From NCBI RefSeq assembly GCF_002154505.1, contig NZ_MUBM01000208.1, positions 1-49,476 of the forward strand: a stretch of 49,476 nt of DNA. Reading direction: 5' to 3'. The position numbers and the translations under genes are program-made. Under the pieces are notes generated by a model. The model was not told the origin of the DNA. It saw nothing but the letters and a program-made list of their open reading frames with translations, and made no database searches. Of the stretch, positions 31,915 to 38,643 are shown piece by piece (within the stretch, counting starts at the first letter, position 1; each line of letters begins with the position of its first letter). Source of the stretch: Streptomyces carpinensis. GTDB taxonomy: Bacteria > Actinomycetota > Actinomycetes > Streptomycetales > Streptomycetaceae.

Positions 31915-31951
31915 GTCTACAGTTCCGTAGACGGTCTACAGATGTGTAGTC
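31915..31951. promoter_or_regulatory. Two adjacent GTCTAC...GTAGAC/GTAGTC palindromes before dedA
   Basis: Site one, GTCTAC-agttcc-GTAGAC (31915-31932), is a perfect inverted repeat. Site two, GTCTACA-gatg-TGTAGTC (31934-31951), has one mismatch at its ends. Their starts are 19 bases apart, close to two helical turns, suggesting cooperative dimers on one DNA face. The dedA ATG is 56 bases further on. The common form with 31748-31765 is GNCTAC-N6-GTAGNC. Confidence 0.75.
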
Positions 31952-32006
31952 ACTCGGCGGGCGCGGTCCCACGCGTCCGCCGACCCGACGGAAAGGGCCC
32001 GCGACG

Positions 32007-32672
32007 ATGATCGCTCCCCTGTACCTGTCGTCGCAGCTCGCGGTCAATGTGCTGGACGCTCAGTCACTACTGGCCGCCTTCGGCGTGCTCGGCGTCGGCG
32101 TGGTGATGTTCGCCGAGACCGGGCTGCTCATCGGCTTCTTCCTGCCGGGCGACTCGCTGCTGTTCACCGCGGGCCTGCTGTGCACGGGCTCGGCCGACCG
32201 GGGCGTGAAGCTGTCGCTGGCCCCGTTGCTGCTCGCCGCCGTCGTGGGAGCGCTCGCCGGTTCGCAGTGCGGTTATCTGCTGGGCCGCAAGGCGGGCGGC
32301 GCCCTGCTCACCCGCAGCCGCTCCCCCCGGCTGCACGAGGGAGCGCGGCGCGCGGAGGAACTCCTGGAGCGGTACGGCTTCGCGAAGGCGATCGTGCTGG
32401 CGCGCTTCGTTCCGGTGGTGCGCACGGTGCTCAACCCCATGGCGGGCGCCCTGGGGGTGCCGGTCCGGACGTTCACGGTGTGGCAGGTCGCCGGCGGTCT
32501 CGCCTGGAGCGTCGGCCTCACCCTGGCGGGGTACGCGCTCGGCTCGTCGGTCCCGAACATCGACAAGTATCTGCTGCCCGTGATCGCGCTGATCGTCGTC
32601 GTGTCGCTGATCCCGCTCGCCGCCGAGGTCCTGCGTTCCCGCCGCGCGAAGGCGAAGGAGGCACGCGGATGA
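32007..32672 (+). CDS. DedA-family membrane protein
   Basis: A 221-residue polytopic membrane protein. The family landmarks are FAETGLLIGFFLPGDSLLF (about 35-53), GSQCGYLLGRKAGG (near 87-100) and RFVPVVRTVLNPMAG (about 135-149), with the glutamate, aspartate and arginines used in proton-coupled transport. Recent work shows DedA proteins (UptA and relatives) return undecaprenyl phosphate across the membrane for wall synthesis. ATG at 32007 has GGAAAGG upstream. It overlaps the next gene (ATGA), starting a three-gene operon with two PAP2 phosphatases, which fits carrier-lipid recycling: dephosphorylation outside, flipping back by DedA. Three palindromes upstream are probable operators. Confidence 0.92.
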   Translation: MIAPLYLSSQLAVNVLDAQSLLAAFGVLGVGVVMFAETGLLIGFFLPGDSLLFTAGLLCTGSADRGVKLSLAPLLLAAVVGALAGSQCGYLLGRKAGGALLTRSRSPRLHEGARRAEELLERYGFAKAIVLARFVPVVRTVLNPMAGALGVPVRTFTVWQVAGGLAWSVGLTLAGYALGSSVPNIDKYLLPVIALIVVVSLIPLAAEVLRSRRAKAKEARG

Positions 32673-33295
32673 CACTCGCCCTGCCGGGTATGACGCCGCT
32701 TGCCATCTCGGGTCCGTCGGTCGACGGCTCCCTCTACGCGGACGTGGTGGGCCTGGCCGGCCGCTCCCCCGGATGGTTCGACGACACGGTCGAGATATGG
32801 TCCGCGTACGGCCTCGCCGTCTTCGCCGTGCTCATGCTGGTGGGCTGGTGGCGGGCGCGCCGGGTGGGCGCCGAGGCGGCGGTGACCGCTCTGGCCGTGC
32901 CCGTCGTGGTGGTCGTCGCCTACGCCGTCAACGCGCTGGTGAAGTCCGCCGTGCACGAGGTGCGGCCCTGCCGCGCGCTGCACGCGATCACGCTGGAGGC
33001 CTGTCCGGCGCGCACCGACTGGTCCTTCCCGAGCAACCACGCCGCGATCGCCGCGGCGGCCGCGGTCGCCCTGTTCTTCGTCTCCCGCCGGCTCGGCGTG
33101 ATCGGCTCCCTGGTCGCCGCCGCGATGGCGGCCTCCCGGGTGTGGGTCGGCGTGCACTATCCGCACGACGTGGCGGCCGGGATCGTGGTCGGCGGTCTGG
33201 TGGCCTTCGTCCTGATGAGGGTGCTGCTGCGCAGGCCCGAGGGGCTGGCCCGCCGCATCACGGCCACCCGGCTGCGGCCGCTGCTGACGTCATGA
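32669..33295 (+). CDS. PAP2-family membrane phosphatase 1
   Basis: A 208-residue membrane phosphatase with five or six spans. The three catalytic blocks are KSAVHEVRPCR (KxxxxxxRP), WSFPSNHAAIA (the usual PSGH has Asn in place of Gly) and SRVWVGVHYPHDV (SRxxxxxHxxxD). Such enzymes remove the terminal phosphate from undecaprenyl pyrophosphate or phosphatidic/phosphatidylglycerol phosphate on the outer side of the membrane. The SNH variant is tolerated in some relatives. It starts within the dedA stop and its stop overlaps the next PAP2 gene, so dedA-pap2-pap2 are translationally coupled. Two tandem PAP2 genes with different active-site variants suggest different substrates. Confidence 0.92.
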   Translation: MTLALPGMTPLAISGPSVDGSLYADVVGLAGRSPGWFDDTVEIWSAYGLAVFAVLMLVGWWRARRVGAEAAVTALAVPVVVVVAYAVNALVKSAVHEVRPCRALHAITLEACPARTDWSFPSNHAAIAAAAAVALFFVSRRLGVIGSLVAAAMAASRVWVGVHYPHDVAAGIVVGGLVAFVLMRVLLRRPEGLARRITATRLRPLLTS

Positions 33296-34062
33296 GCCGG
33301 CAGATGGGACACATGCGGCAGATGCGGCACGTACGGCCGACGGACGCCGCGGAGCTGGCCGGCAGCACCGGGCTCGGCGCGTGGGCGGCGTTCGCCGTGA
33401 TCAGCTTCGTCGTCGGCGGCCGGGGCACACCGTTGTCGGTCGACGAGAACCTGCTGTCCTGGTCCGTCGGCCACCGCCCGGATGTGGCGGTGGCCGTGGC
33501 GCGCGGGCTGACCTCGACCGGCACGGGTGTCGTGCCGTACGTGCTGGTCGTGCTGGCTGGGATCGTCGTCGGCCGCACGGCACGGCAGCGTACGGTCGCG
33601 GCGGCCCTCGGCGTCGCCTGCCTGGCCCTGGGCCAGGCCGTGCGGTACGGCGTCATGGAGCTGGTGGCCCGACCGCGACCGCCCCAGCAGGACTGGGCGA
33701 CGTACGCCTCGGGCTGGGCGTTCCCCTCCGGGCACACCACCACATCGGCGCTGACCGCCGGGCTGCTGATCCTCGCGGTGGCCGTGCGCGCCCCGCGCGG
33801 CCGGACGGCGCTCTGTCTCGTCGCCGGATGCTGGGGCGCGCTGGTAGGCCTGACCCGGGTGTATCTCGGGGTGCACTGGTTCACCGACGTGCTCGGCGGC
33901 TGGCTCTTCGCCGCCGGCTGGCTCGGCATGTGGCTGTGCGCGGCAGCCCGATGGCTGCCCGGGCACGTCGTGGCCGGCTTGAGGACGCGGCCCGGAGGAC
34001 CCGCGGACGATTCCGTGCCCGGAGAACCTCCTGGGGATCCGAGGGAATCAGACTCTGCGTGA
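33292..34062 (+). CDS. PAP2-family membrane phosphatase 2
   Basis: A 256-residue membrane phosphatase. Blocks: VARPRPP (RP end of motif one, with no clear upstream lysine at the standard spacing), FPSGHTTTSAL (PSGH complete) and TRVYLGVHWFTDVLGG (R, H and D kept, first residue Thr for Ser). Hydrophobic spans cover most of residues 25-225 and the C-terminal 30 residues are a Pro/Gly/Asp-rich tail. The MSRQMGHMRQMRHVRP start is Met-rich and may serve as a weak RBS-independent coupled start; ATG at 33292 overlaps the previous stop. Undecaprenyl pyrophosphate or phosphatidylglycerophosphate are the likely substrates. A small GCGTGAC/GTCACGC hairpin overlaps its stop. Confidence 0.9.
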   Translation: MSRQMGHMRQMRHVRPTDAAELAGSTGLGAWAAFAVISFVVGGRGTPLSVDENLLSWSVGHRPDVAVAVARGLTSTGTGVVPYVLVVLAGIVVGRTARQRTVAAALGVACLALGQAVRYGVMELVARPRPPQQDWATYASGWAFPSGHTTTSALTAGLLILAVAVRAPRGRTALCLVAGCWGALVGLTRVYLGVHWFTDVLGGWLFAAGWLGMWLCAAARWLPGHVVAGLRTRPGGPADDSVPGEPPGDPRESDSA

Positions 34063-34232
34063 CGTGGTCACGCTCTGCGTGTCGTGTCGTGTCGTGACGC
34101 GGCACGGCCGTCAGGGGGTGGCGCCCGACGCGAGAGGGGCGCGGCGCGTCGCAGCACAGCCCGGCGCGGTCGCGTACGGCACGTCCCGCCCGCACGGCCG
34201 GACGCAGCACCGCGCAACCCCACCGCCGCCTC

Positions 34233-35180
34233 TCACACCGCCCGTCGGCGGATCAGGGCGCTCAGCACCAGGAGGCCGGGGACGAGCGGCAGCCAGACGG
34301 TCAGGAGGCGGTAGCCGAGGACGGCGGACGCGGCACCGGTGGCCGGGGCGCCACCCGTGGTCAGGGCGAAGGCCAGTGCGGCGTCCAGGGAGCCGAGGCC
34401 GCCGGGGGTGGGCAGCAGGGCGGCGGCGCTGCTCGCCGCGAGGTAGAGCAGGGCGACCCGGGCCGCAGACAGTGGCAGCTCGACGGCCTGGGCGACGGCG
34501 GCCACCACCAGCGAGTGCGCCGCGGCGAAGGCGAGCGAGCCGCCCCACAGGGCGACGGCCCGGTGCGGCCGGGAGTGCACGGCCCTGATGTCGGCGAGCA
34601 CCGCCGCCACGGCCGGCCCGCACCGGGACCACAGCGGCCCGCGCAGCAGCACCGTCAGCAGCACGACGGCGGCCAGGACAGCGGCCACGGCCATGGCCGG
34701 GACGTGCGGGATCCGCAGGACGCCGGGGCAGGCCGCGGCCAGGACGGCGATCAGTACGACGCGGGCGAGGACACCGGCGGTGGCCTTGACCGCCAGCGCA
34801 CTCGCCGAACGGCCGGCGGTCAGTCCGCAGCGCATCAGGAAGCGCAGGTTGACCGCGCCGGCCCCGATGCCGGCGGGCAGGACGTGGTTGGCGGCGGAGG
34901 CCGCGAACTGCGCGGCGACGAGCCGGCCGCCGGGCAGCGGCTCGGCCACCGCGCCCTGCTGGGCGAGGGCCGAACACGCCCAGGTGGCGACTGCGGCCGT
35001 CGCGGCCACCAGCAGCCACCCCTGGTCCGCGTCGGCGAGCCTGCCGGCGCCGGTCTCGAGCACGGGCCAGTGGCGCCGACCGAGGTACGCCGCGCACAGC
35101 AGGACGGCGAGCGTGGCCCCGGTGTGCAACCAGGCACGGCCACGCAGGACGGACGTGGCGGTGAGGAGCGGGGAGGTCAT
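34233..35180 (-). CDS. Lysylphosphatidylglycerol-synthase-TM/flippase-like membrane protein (UPF0104)
   Basis: A 315-residue protein with about eight membrane segments, resembling the transmembrane flippase half of MprF without the catalytic half. The recurring motifs are NHVLPAGIGAGAVNLRFLM and LLPTPGGLGSLDAALAFALT, the P-G-G-x-G pattern shared by this family. The likely role is moving a lipid or lipid-linked sugar across the membrane. It overlaps the upstream glycosyltransferase gene by four bases (ATGA at 35180-35177), so the two form a unit. Part of the family was first named from fungi and archaea as hypothetical, so function is inferred from MprF and from context. Confidence 0.85.
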   Translation of the reverse strand: MTSPLLTATSVLRGRAWLHTGATLAVLLCAAYLGRRHWPVLETGAGRLADADQGWLLVAATAAVATWACSALAQQGAVAEPLPGGRLVAAQFAASAANHVLPAGIGAGAVNLRFLMRCGLTAGRSASALAVKATAGVLARVVLIAVLAAACPGVLRIPHVPAMAVAAVLAAVVLLTVLLRGPLWSRCGPAVAAVLADIRAVHSRPHRAVALWGGSLAFAAAHSLVVAAVAQAVELPLSAARVALLYLAASSAAALLPTPGGLGSLDAALAFALTTGGAPATGAASAVLGYRLLTVWLPLVPGLLVLSALIRRRAV

Positions 35181-36673
35181 GTGCCGGTGCCCTTCTGCGC
35201 CGTCGGCGCGACGTACAGGCGCAGGTCGCCGAACCGATGGACGGGCCAGGTGCGGGCGTACGCGGGTGGGGAGCCGTTCGCGGTGGTGAGGGTGGCGACC
35301 GGAATCCGCCGGGCGGTCTCCTCGATGATCGCCCGGGTCGAGTTGGCGTTGTGGCCGTCGACCGCGGCGGAGTCGCAGCCGGTGTAGAAGGCGATCGGGA
35401 TGGCCTCCTCGCCGGTGAGCAGGCACGGTGGGCGTACCCCGAGGCGGTGCAGCAGGGCGGCGGTGCGGTCCCAGTCGACGCGGTCGGCCGTGGTCCGGCC
35501 GACGGTGTGGGTGAGGACGGCGAGTTGGACCGCCAGGTGGAGCGCCAGTCCGAGGACGACCAGGGTCAGGGCGACCGGCCGCCGGCTGCCGCCCGGCCCG
35601 CGCACGAGGTGGGCGAGGGCGTCGGCGACCGGGATCGCGACCAGGGCGTAGGCGGGCAGCAGGAAGCGGGGCGCCGCGTACCCGATCATGAAGAGGTACG
35701 GGAAGGCAGCCGTGGCGCCACAGGCCAGCGCGACCAGTGTGGGCAGGGTGCGCCGGGCCCGGCGGGCCAGGAGGAGGCCCAGCAGGGCGAGCAGTGGCAG
35801 GACGTACCACCAGGCGGTGACCAACGGGTTCGGAACTTCGCCCGTGCAGGGGCGGCACAGGGCCCGCCCGCCCAGGCTGCGCAACTGGTCGACCACGGCG
35901 AGGTGCCAGCCGAGGCCGCCCTGTATGGCGGAGCCGTCGGAGAGGCGTTGCATCAGGCCGCCGTAGCTGACGTAGGCCTCGATCACCCACTCGGCGGAGC
36001 CTGCGACCAGTCCGGCGATCAGGGCGGCGAGCGGTCTCCACCGGCGTCGCAGCAGGGCGAGGGCCAGCAGCGGGAGCACCGCCCAGACGGCGTCCATCGG
36101 CCGCATCCACGCCATGAGGGTGGATCCGCCGACCAGGCCCCACAGCGCCGCGCGGTCGTCTCGGTCCGCGTAGGCGCGCACGAAGCAGCCGGCACAGGCG
36201 AGGGCGCCGACGGCGACCCAGTAGTTGGGCATGGCCTGCGGGCCGTAGAACAGCGTCACCCACAGGGAGGCGAACAGGGCGCCGGCCAGGGCGAGGACAC
36301 GGGCGGGGAACAGGTTCCGCCAGACGCGCAGAGCGAGGTACAGGGCGAGGCCGGACAGGAGGGCGAGGTACACGCGCAGCAGGGCGGTGGACGACGACCA
36401 GGAGGCGATCGGGGCCACCAGCAGCGGCACGCCGCGGGCGCGGGGGGCGCTGAAGAAGGCCGCCGGCGCGTGCGAGCTGACCTGACTGACGTAGACGGTC
36501 TCGTCCCAGCCCAGGCCCATGCCGGGGCGGACGAGGAGGAGTTGGGCCAGGGTGAAGGCGGCAGCCACCGCTGCCAGGGGGACGTCCGGGCGGGAACGCA
36601 GGGCGCGGCCCAAGCCGGGCGCTGGTCCGGGTCGCCGGGTACCGGCGAGTATGGCGTGCGTGCTGTCGGCCAT
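35177..36673 (-). CDS. Membrane GT-C glycosyltransferase (ArnT/PMT-like)
   Basis: A 498-residue polytopic protein with about 10-12 membrane segments. The first outer loop has GMGLGWDETVYVSQ with the catalytic DE pair typical of GT-C enzymes, which use polyprenyl-phosphate sugars on the outer side of the membrane. A cysteine pair lies in CRPCTGEVPNP, and a soluble C-terminal region (about 395-498) follows. Start: the ATG at 36673 has GAGGGG six bases upstream; a GTG at 36679 is in frame. The operator CCCTAC-N5-GTAGGG ends 14 bases before the ATG, so repression by the divergent BlaI-like protein is likely. Acceptor unknown: lipid, teichoic acid or protein. Confidence 0.85.
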   Translation of the reverse strand: MADSTHAILAGTRRPGPAPGLGRALRSRPDVPLAAVAAAFTLAQLLLVRPGMGLGWDETVYVSQVSSHAPAAFFSAPRARGVPLLVAPIASWSSSTALLRVYLALLSGLALYLALRVWRNLFPARVLALAGALFASLWVTLFYGPQAMPNYWVAVGALACAGCFVRAYADRDDRAALWGLVGGSTLMAWMRPMDAVWAVLPLLALALLRRRWRPLAALIAGLVAGSAEWVIEAYVSYGGLMQRLSDGSAIQGGLGWHLAVVDQLRSLGGRALCRPCTGEVPNPLVTAWWYVLPLLALLGLLLARRARRTLPTLVALACGATAAFPYLFMIGYAAPRFLLPAYALVAIPVADALAHLVRGPGGSRRPVALTLVVLGLALHLAVQLAVLTHTVGRTTADRVDWDRTAALLHRLGVRPPCLLTGEEAIPIAFYTGCDSAAVDGHNANSTRAIIEETARRIPVATLTTANGSPPAYARTWPVHRFGDLRLYVAPTAQKGTGT

Positions 36674-36686
36674 CTCCACCCCTCAC

Positions 36687-36703
36687 CCCTACGCGCTGTA
36701 GGG
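36687..36703. promoter_or_regulatory. BlaI-type operator in front of the glycosyltransferase operon
   Basis: CCCTAC (36687-36692), spacer gcgct, GTAGGG (36698-36703) is a perfect inverted repeat. It shares the 12-base core CTACGCGCTGTA with 36914-36925. BlaI/MecI proteins bind TAC-N5-GTA-type dyads (described for the mycobacterial BlaI), and a BlaI-like gene lies next to it. Confidence 0.75.
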
Positions 36704-36936
36704 TTCTGGCTCCCCAGTCTGCGGTATCGATGCAGGAGTCGGGTAAGACGTCGGGGAATCGTCGGGAAAGCGTCGAGAAAAAGTCAGGGGACATCGAAGG
36801 ACTCGGGAAGACCAGGAAGAGCAAGAAAACAGATCACAAAGGAGAAACAAGGGACAAACTAACCCGCGTCGGGGCGCTCCGCCGGGCGGGACACCGCCGG
36901 ACGCCTGACATCACTACGCGCTGTAAGGTTGAGGGC
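36704..36936 (+). promoter_or_regulatory. Divergent control region with second BlaI-type operator and purine-rich leader
   Basis: The second operator, CACTAC-gcgct-GTAAGG (36912-36928), ends nine bases before the blaI-like ATG, so it would autoregulate. Between the operators is a purine-rich, A-rich stretch (about 36757-36862) unlike the rest of the window. An in-frame open reading frame runs through from 36730, but its Lys/Arg/Gly-rich translation has no family likeness. I treat it as leader or spacer DNA. Confidence 0.6.
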
Positions 36937-37320
36937 ATGGCTGGGAGAGGGCCTCATGGCAGGACGGAACGGCGCAGCTCGGGCGAGTTGGAGAGTGAGG
37001 TCCTCGCGACGTTGTGGTCGACGGAACGGCCGCTGACACCGGCCGAGATCCAGCTGGAGATCGGCGGTGACCTGGCCTACAACACCGTGCACACCATCCT
37101 CAAACGGCTGTACGACAAGGGCTTGGTGCTGCGCGAGGTCGACGGGCGGCGGGGCGCGTACCGGCCTGCGAAGAACGCCGCGGAGCTGACCGCCCAGGCC
37201 ATGCACGAGGCCCTGGACCGGGGGCCCGATCCGATCGCCGCCCTGCAGCAGTTCGTGACCGGGCTGAGCCCTGAGGAGGAGCGGGCCCTGCGCGAACTGC
37301 TCACCGGGGGCCCAGTATGA
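36937..37320 (+). CDS. BlaI/MecI/CopY-family repressor
   Basis: A 127-residue winged-helix repressor. GELESEVLATLWSTERPLTP and NTVHTILKRLYDKGLVLRE are the DNA-binding helices, and GRRGAYRPAKNAAELTAQAM plus the C-terminal helices form the dimer region; length is that of typical BlaI. AAGG about nine bases upstream of ATG 36937 serves as ribosome binding site. It overlaps the M56 peptidase gene by four bases, the standard blaI-blaR1-like pair, where the peptidase cleaves the repressor on a signal. Its binding sites are proposed at 36687-36703 and 36912-36928, controlling itself and the divergent glycosyltransferase operon. No beta-lactamase gene is near. Confidence 0.92.
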   Translation: MAGRGPHGRTERRSSGELESEVLATLWSTERPLTPAEIQLEIGGDLAYNTVHTILKRLYDKGLVLREVDGRRGAYRPAKNAAELTAQAMHEALDRGPDPIAALQQFVTGLSPEEERALRELLTGGPV

Positions 37321-38213
37321 CGATCGACGTCTACATCCCCCTGGCGCTGTCGCTGCTGCTCGCCGCGATCAGCCCGGCGGTCGGCCGACGGGTGGCTCCC
37401 GCGCTCGCCGCGCGGGCCCTGACGGCCGCCGCGGTGGTGACGGCGGCGGCCACGGTCTGGTCACTCGTCCTGCTGACCGTCACCCTGGTCGACGACACCC
37501 CGCCGGTCGTCGCCGAGGCCCGGGCCGACGGCCGGTCGCTCGTGGTGCCGGTGCCCGAGGCGATCGGGGTCGTCGCCTGTCTGGCCCTCGCCGCCGTCGC
37601 CCACCGGCTGTGGCGCGCCGTCCGGGCCGAGCACGGCACGCGCCGGGCGCTGCGACGGCTGAGCGAGGGGCACCCCCGGGACACCGAGCTGATCGTCGCC
37701 GCGTCGCCCGTGCCGCAGGCGTTCGCGATCCCCGGCTCCCCCGGCCGGATCCTGGTCACCGCAGGGATGCTCGGCGCGCTGCGGCCGGTGGAGCGCCGGG
37801 TGCTGCTCGCCCACGAACGCGCCCATCTGACGCACCGCCACGCGCTGCTGGTGACCGCGGCGACGCTGGCCGCGGCGGCCAATCCGCTACTCTCCCCGGT
37901 GCGGGCCACAGTCGTCTTCCTCGTCGAGCGCTGGGCGGACGAGCGGGCCGCGGCAGCGGTCGGTGACCGCGCCACCACCGCCCGCGCACTGGCCCGGGCG
38001 GCGCTCACCGCGGGGCGGGCGAAGCCGTCCTGCGCGCTGCACTTCACCGACCGCGCCGTCACCCGCCGGGTCGCCGCGCTCCAGTCCGCCCCGCCCCCGC
38101 ACCTGCGGTCCGTCGCCGTGGCCGTCCTCGCCCTGGGCGCCCTGCCGGCGCTGGGCGCCGCCGACGCCACCGGCGACCTGCTGCGGCTGCTGAGCCACGT
38201 CCTGCCCCACTGA
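37317..38213 (+). CDS. M56-family membrane metallopeptidase (BlaR1-like without sensor domain)
   Basis: A 298-residue membrane zinc peptidase. Spans are visible at about 3-20, 32-58, 80-97, 176-198 and 263-280, and the HExxH motif is HERAH at 166-170, with WADERAA near 210 probably supplying the third ligand. Relatives in Streptomyces accompany BlaI-type repressors and are thought to cut the repressor. There is no C-terminal penicillin-binding sensor domain as in BlaR1, so the signal is unknown. ATG at 37317 overlaps the repressor stop. A 17-base repeat begins exactly at its stop codon. Confidence 0.9.
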   Translation: MTIDVYIPLALSLLLAAISPAVGRRVAPALAARALTAAAVVTAAATVWSLVLLTVTLVDDTPPVVAEARADGRSLVVPVPEAIGVVACLALAAVAHRLWRAVRAEHGTRRALRRLSEGHPRDTELIVAASPVPQAFAIPGSPGRILVTAGMLGALRPVERRVLLAHERAHLTHRHALLVTAATLAAAANPLLSPVRATVVFLVERWADERAAAAVGDRATTARALARAALTAGRAKPSCALHFTDRAVTRRVAALQSAPPPHLRSVAVAVLALGALPALGAADATGDLLRLLSHVLPH

Positions 38214-38244
38214 CAGTCCTGCCTCACTGACAGTCCTGCCTCAC
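38211..38244. repeat. 17-bp tandem duplication at the M56 stop codon
   Basis: TGACAGTCCTGCCTCAC occurs twice head to tail (38211-38227 and 38228-38244), beginning with the TGA stop itself. It may reflect slippage. Confidence 0.8.
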
Positions 38245-38354
38245 CGGCAGACCCTCGCCAAGGACTCCGGCGGACGTCCGGCCGCCGGGCCGCGAGCCGT
38301 GGGCTGTGGGCCGGTCCGTCACCGGATGTTCGGCACTTTCATCCGCCACTGCGG

Positions 38355-38470
38355 CAGCCGGGGCCACCGCCGGAGGCACACCGACCGCTACGACAGCCGA
38401 GCCCACCGCCAGAGGCACCCCGACCGCCACCGCAGCCGGGGCCACCGTCAGAGGCCCCCGACCGCCCCGA
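38355..38470. repeat. 39-bp tandem repeat, three copies
   Basis: Units starting CAGCCG at 38355, 38394 and 38433 are 39 bases long and similar through CAGCCGGGGCCACCG; the last is one base short at its end. Thirteen-codon periodicity means both strands keep long open frames (Ala/Thr/Pro-rich on plus, Ala/Val-rich on minus). The surrounding 430 bases between the convergent M56 and GH65 genes hold no other convincing gene. A second, 20-base repeat (GCCGATCGGCGCGTG...) sits at 38555-38594. Confidence 0.75.
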
Positions 38471-38554
38471 CCGCCGAACCCTCCGACTAAGGGATCCGGA
38501 CCGCCCGGCAGCCGAGCCCGCCGGCAGAGGTACGGCGGCCTGCGCGGCGGCCGC

Positions 38555-38594
38555 GCCGATCGGCGCGTGTGTGAGCCGATCGGCGCGTGCGCGA
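38555..38594. repeat. 20-bp tandem duplication
   Basis: GCCGATCGGCGCGTGTGTGA (38555-38574) is followed by GCCGATCGGCGCGTGCGCGA (38575-38594), two mismatches. CCGATCGG is itself a palindrome, so the pair might form hairpins near the GH65 stop. Confidence 0.75.
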
Positions 38595-38643
38595 GCCGAC
38601 GCCGGTACCGCACGGCCCCCTGCCGGCGCGCAAGCCGGCCCCG

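Noticed and set aside
34233..35180. Full MprF lysyl-phosphatidylglycerol synthase
   Set aside because: Only the membrane flippase-like half is present; the catalytic aminoacyl-transfer domain is missing.
36937..38213. Beta-lactam resistance operon
   Set aside because: BlaI-type repressor and M56 peptidase are present but no beta-lactamase, PBP2a or BlaR1 sensor domain is found.
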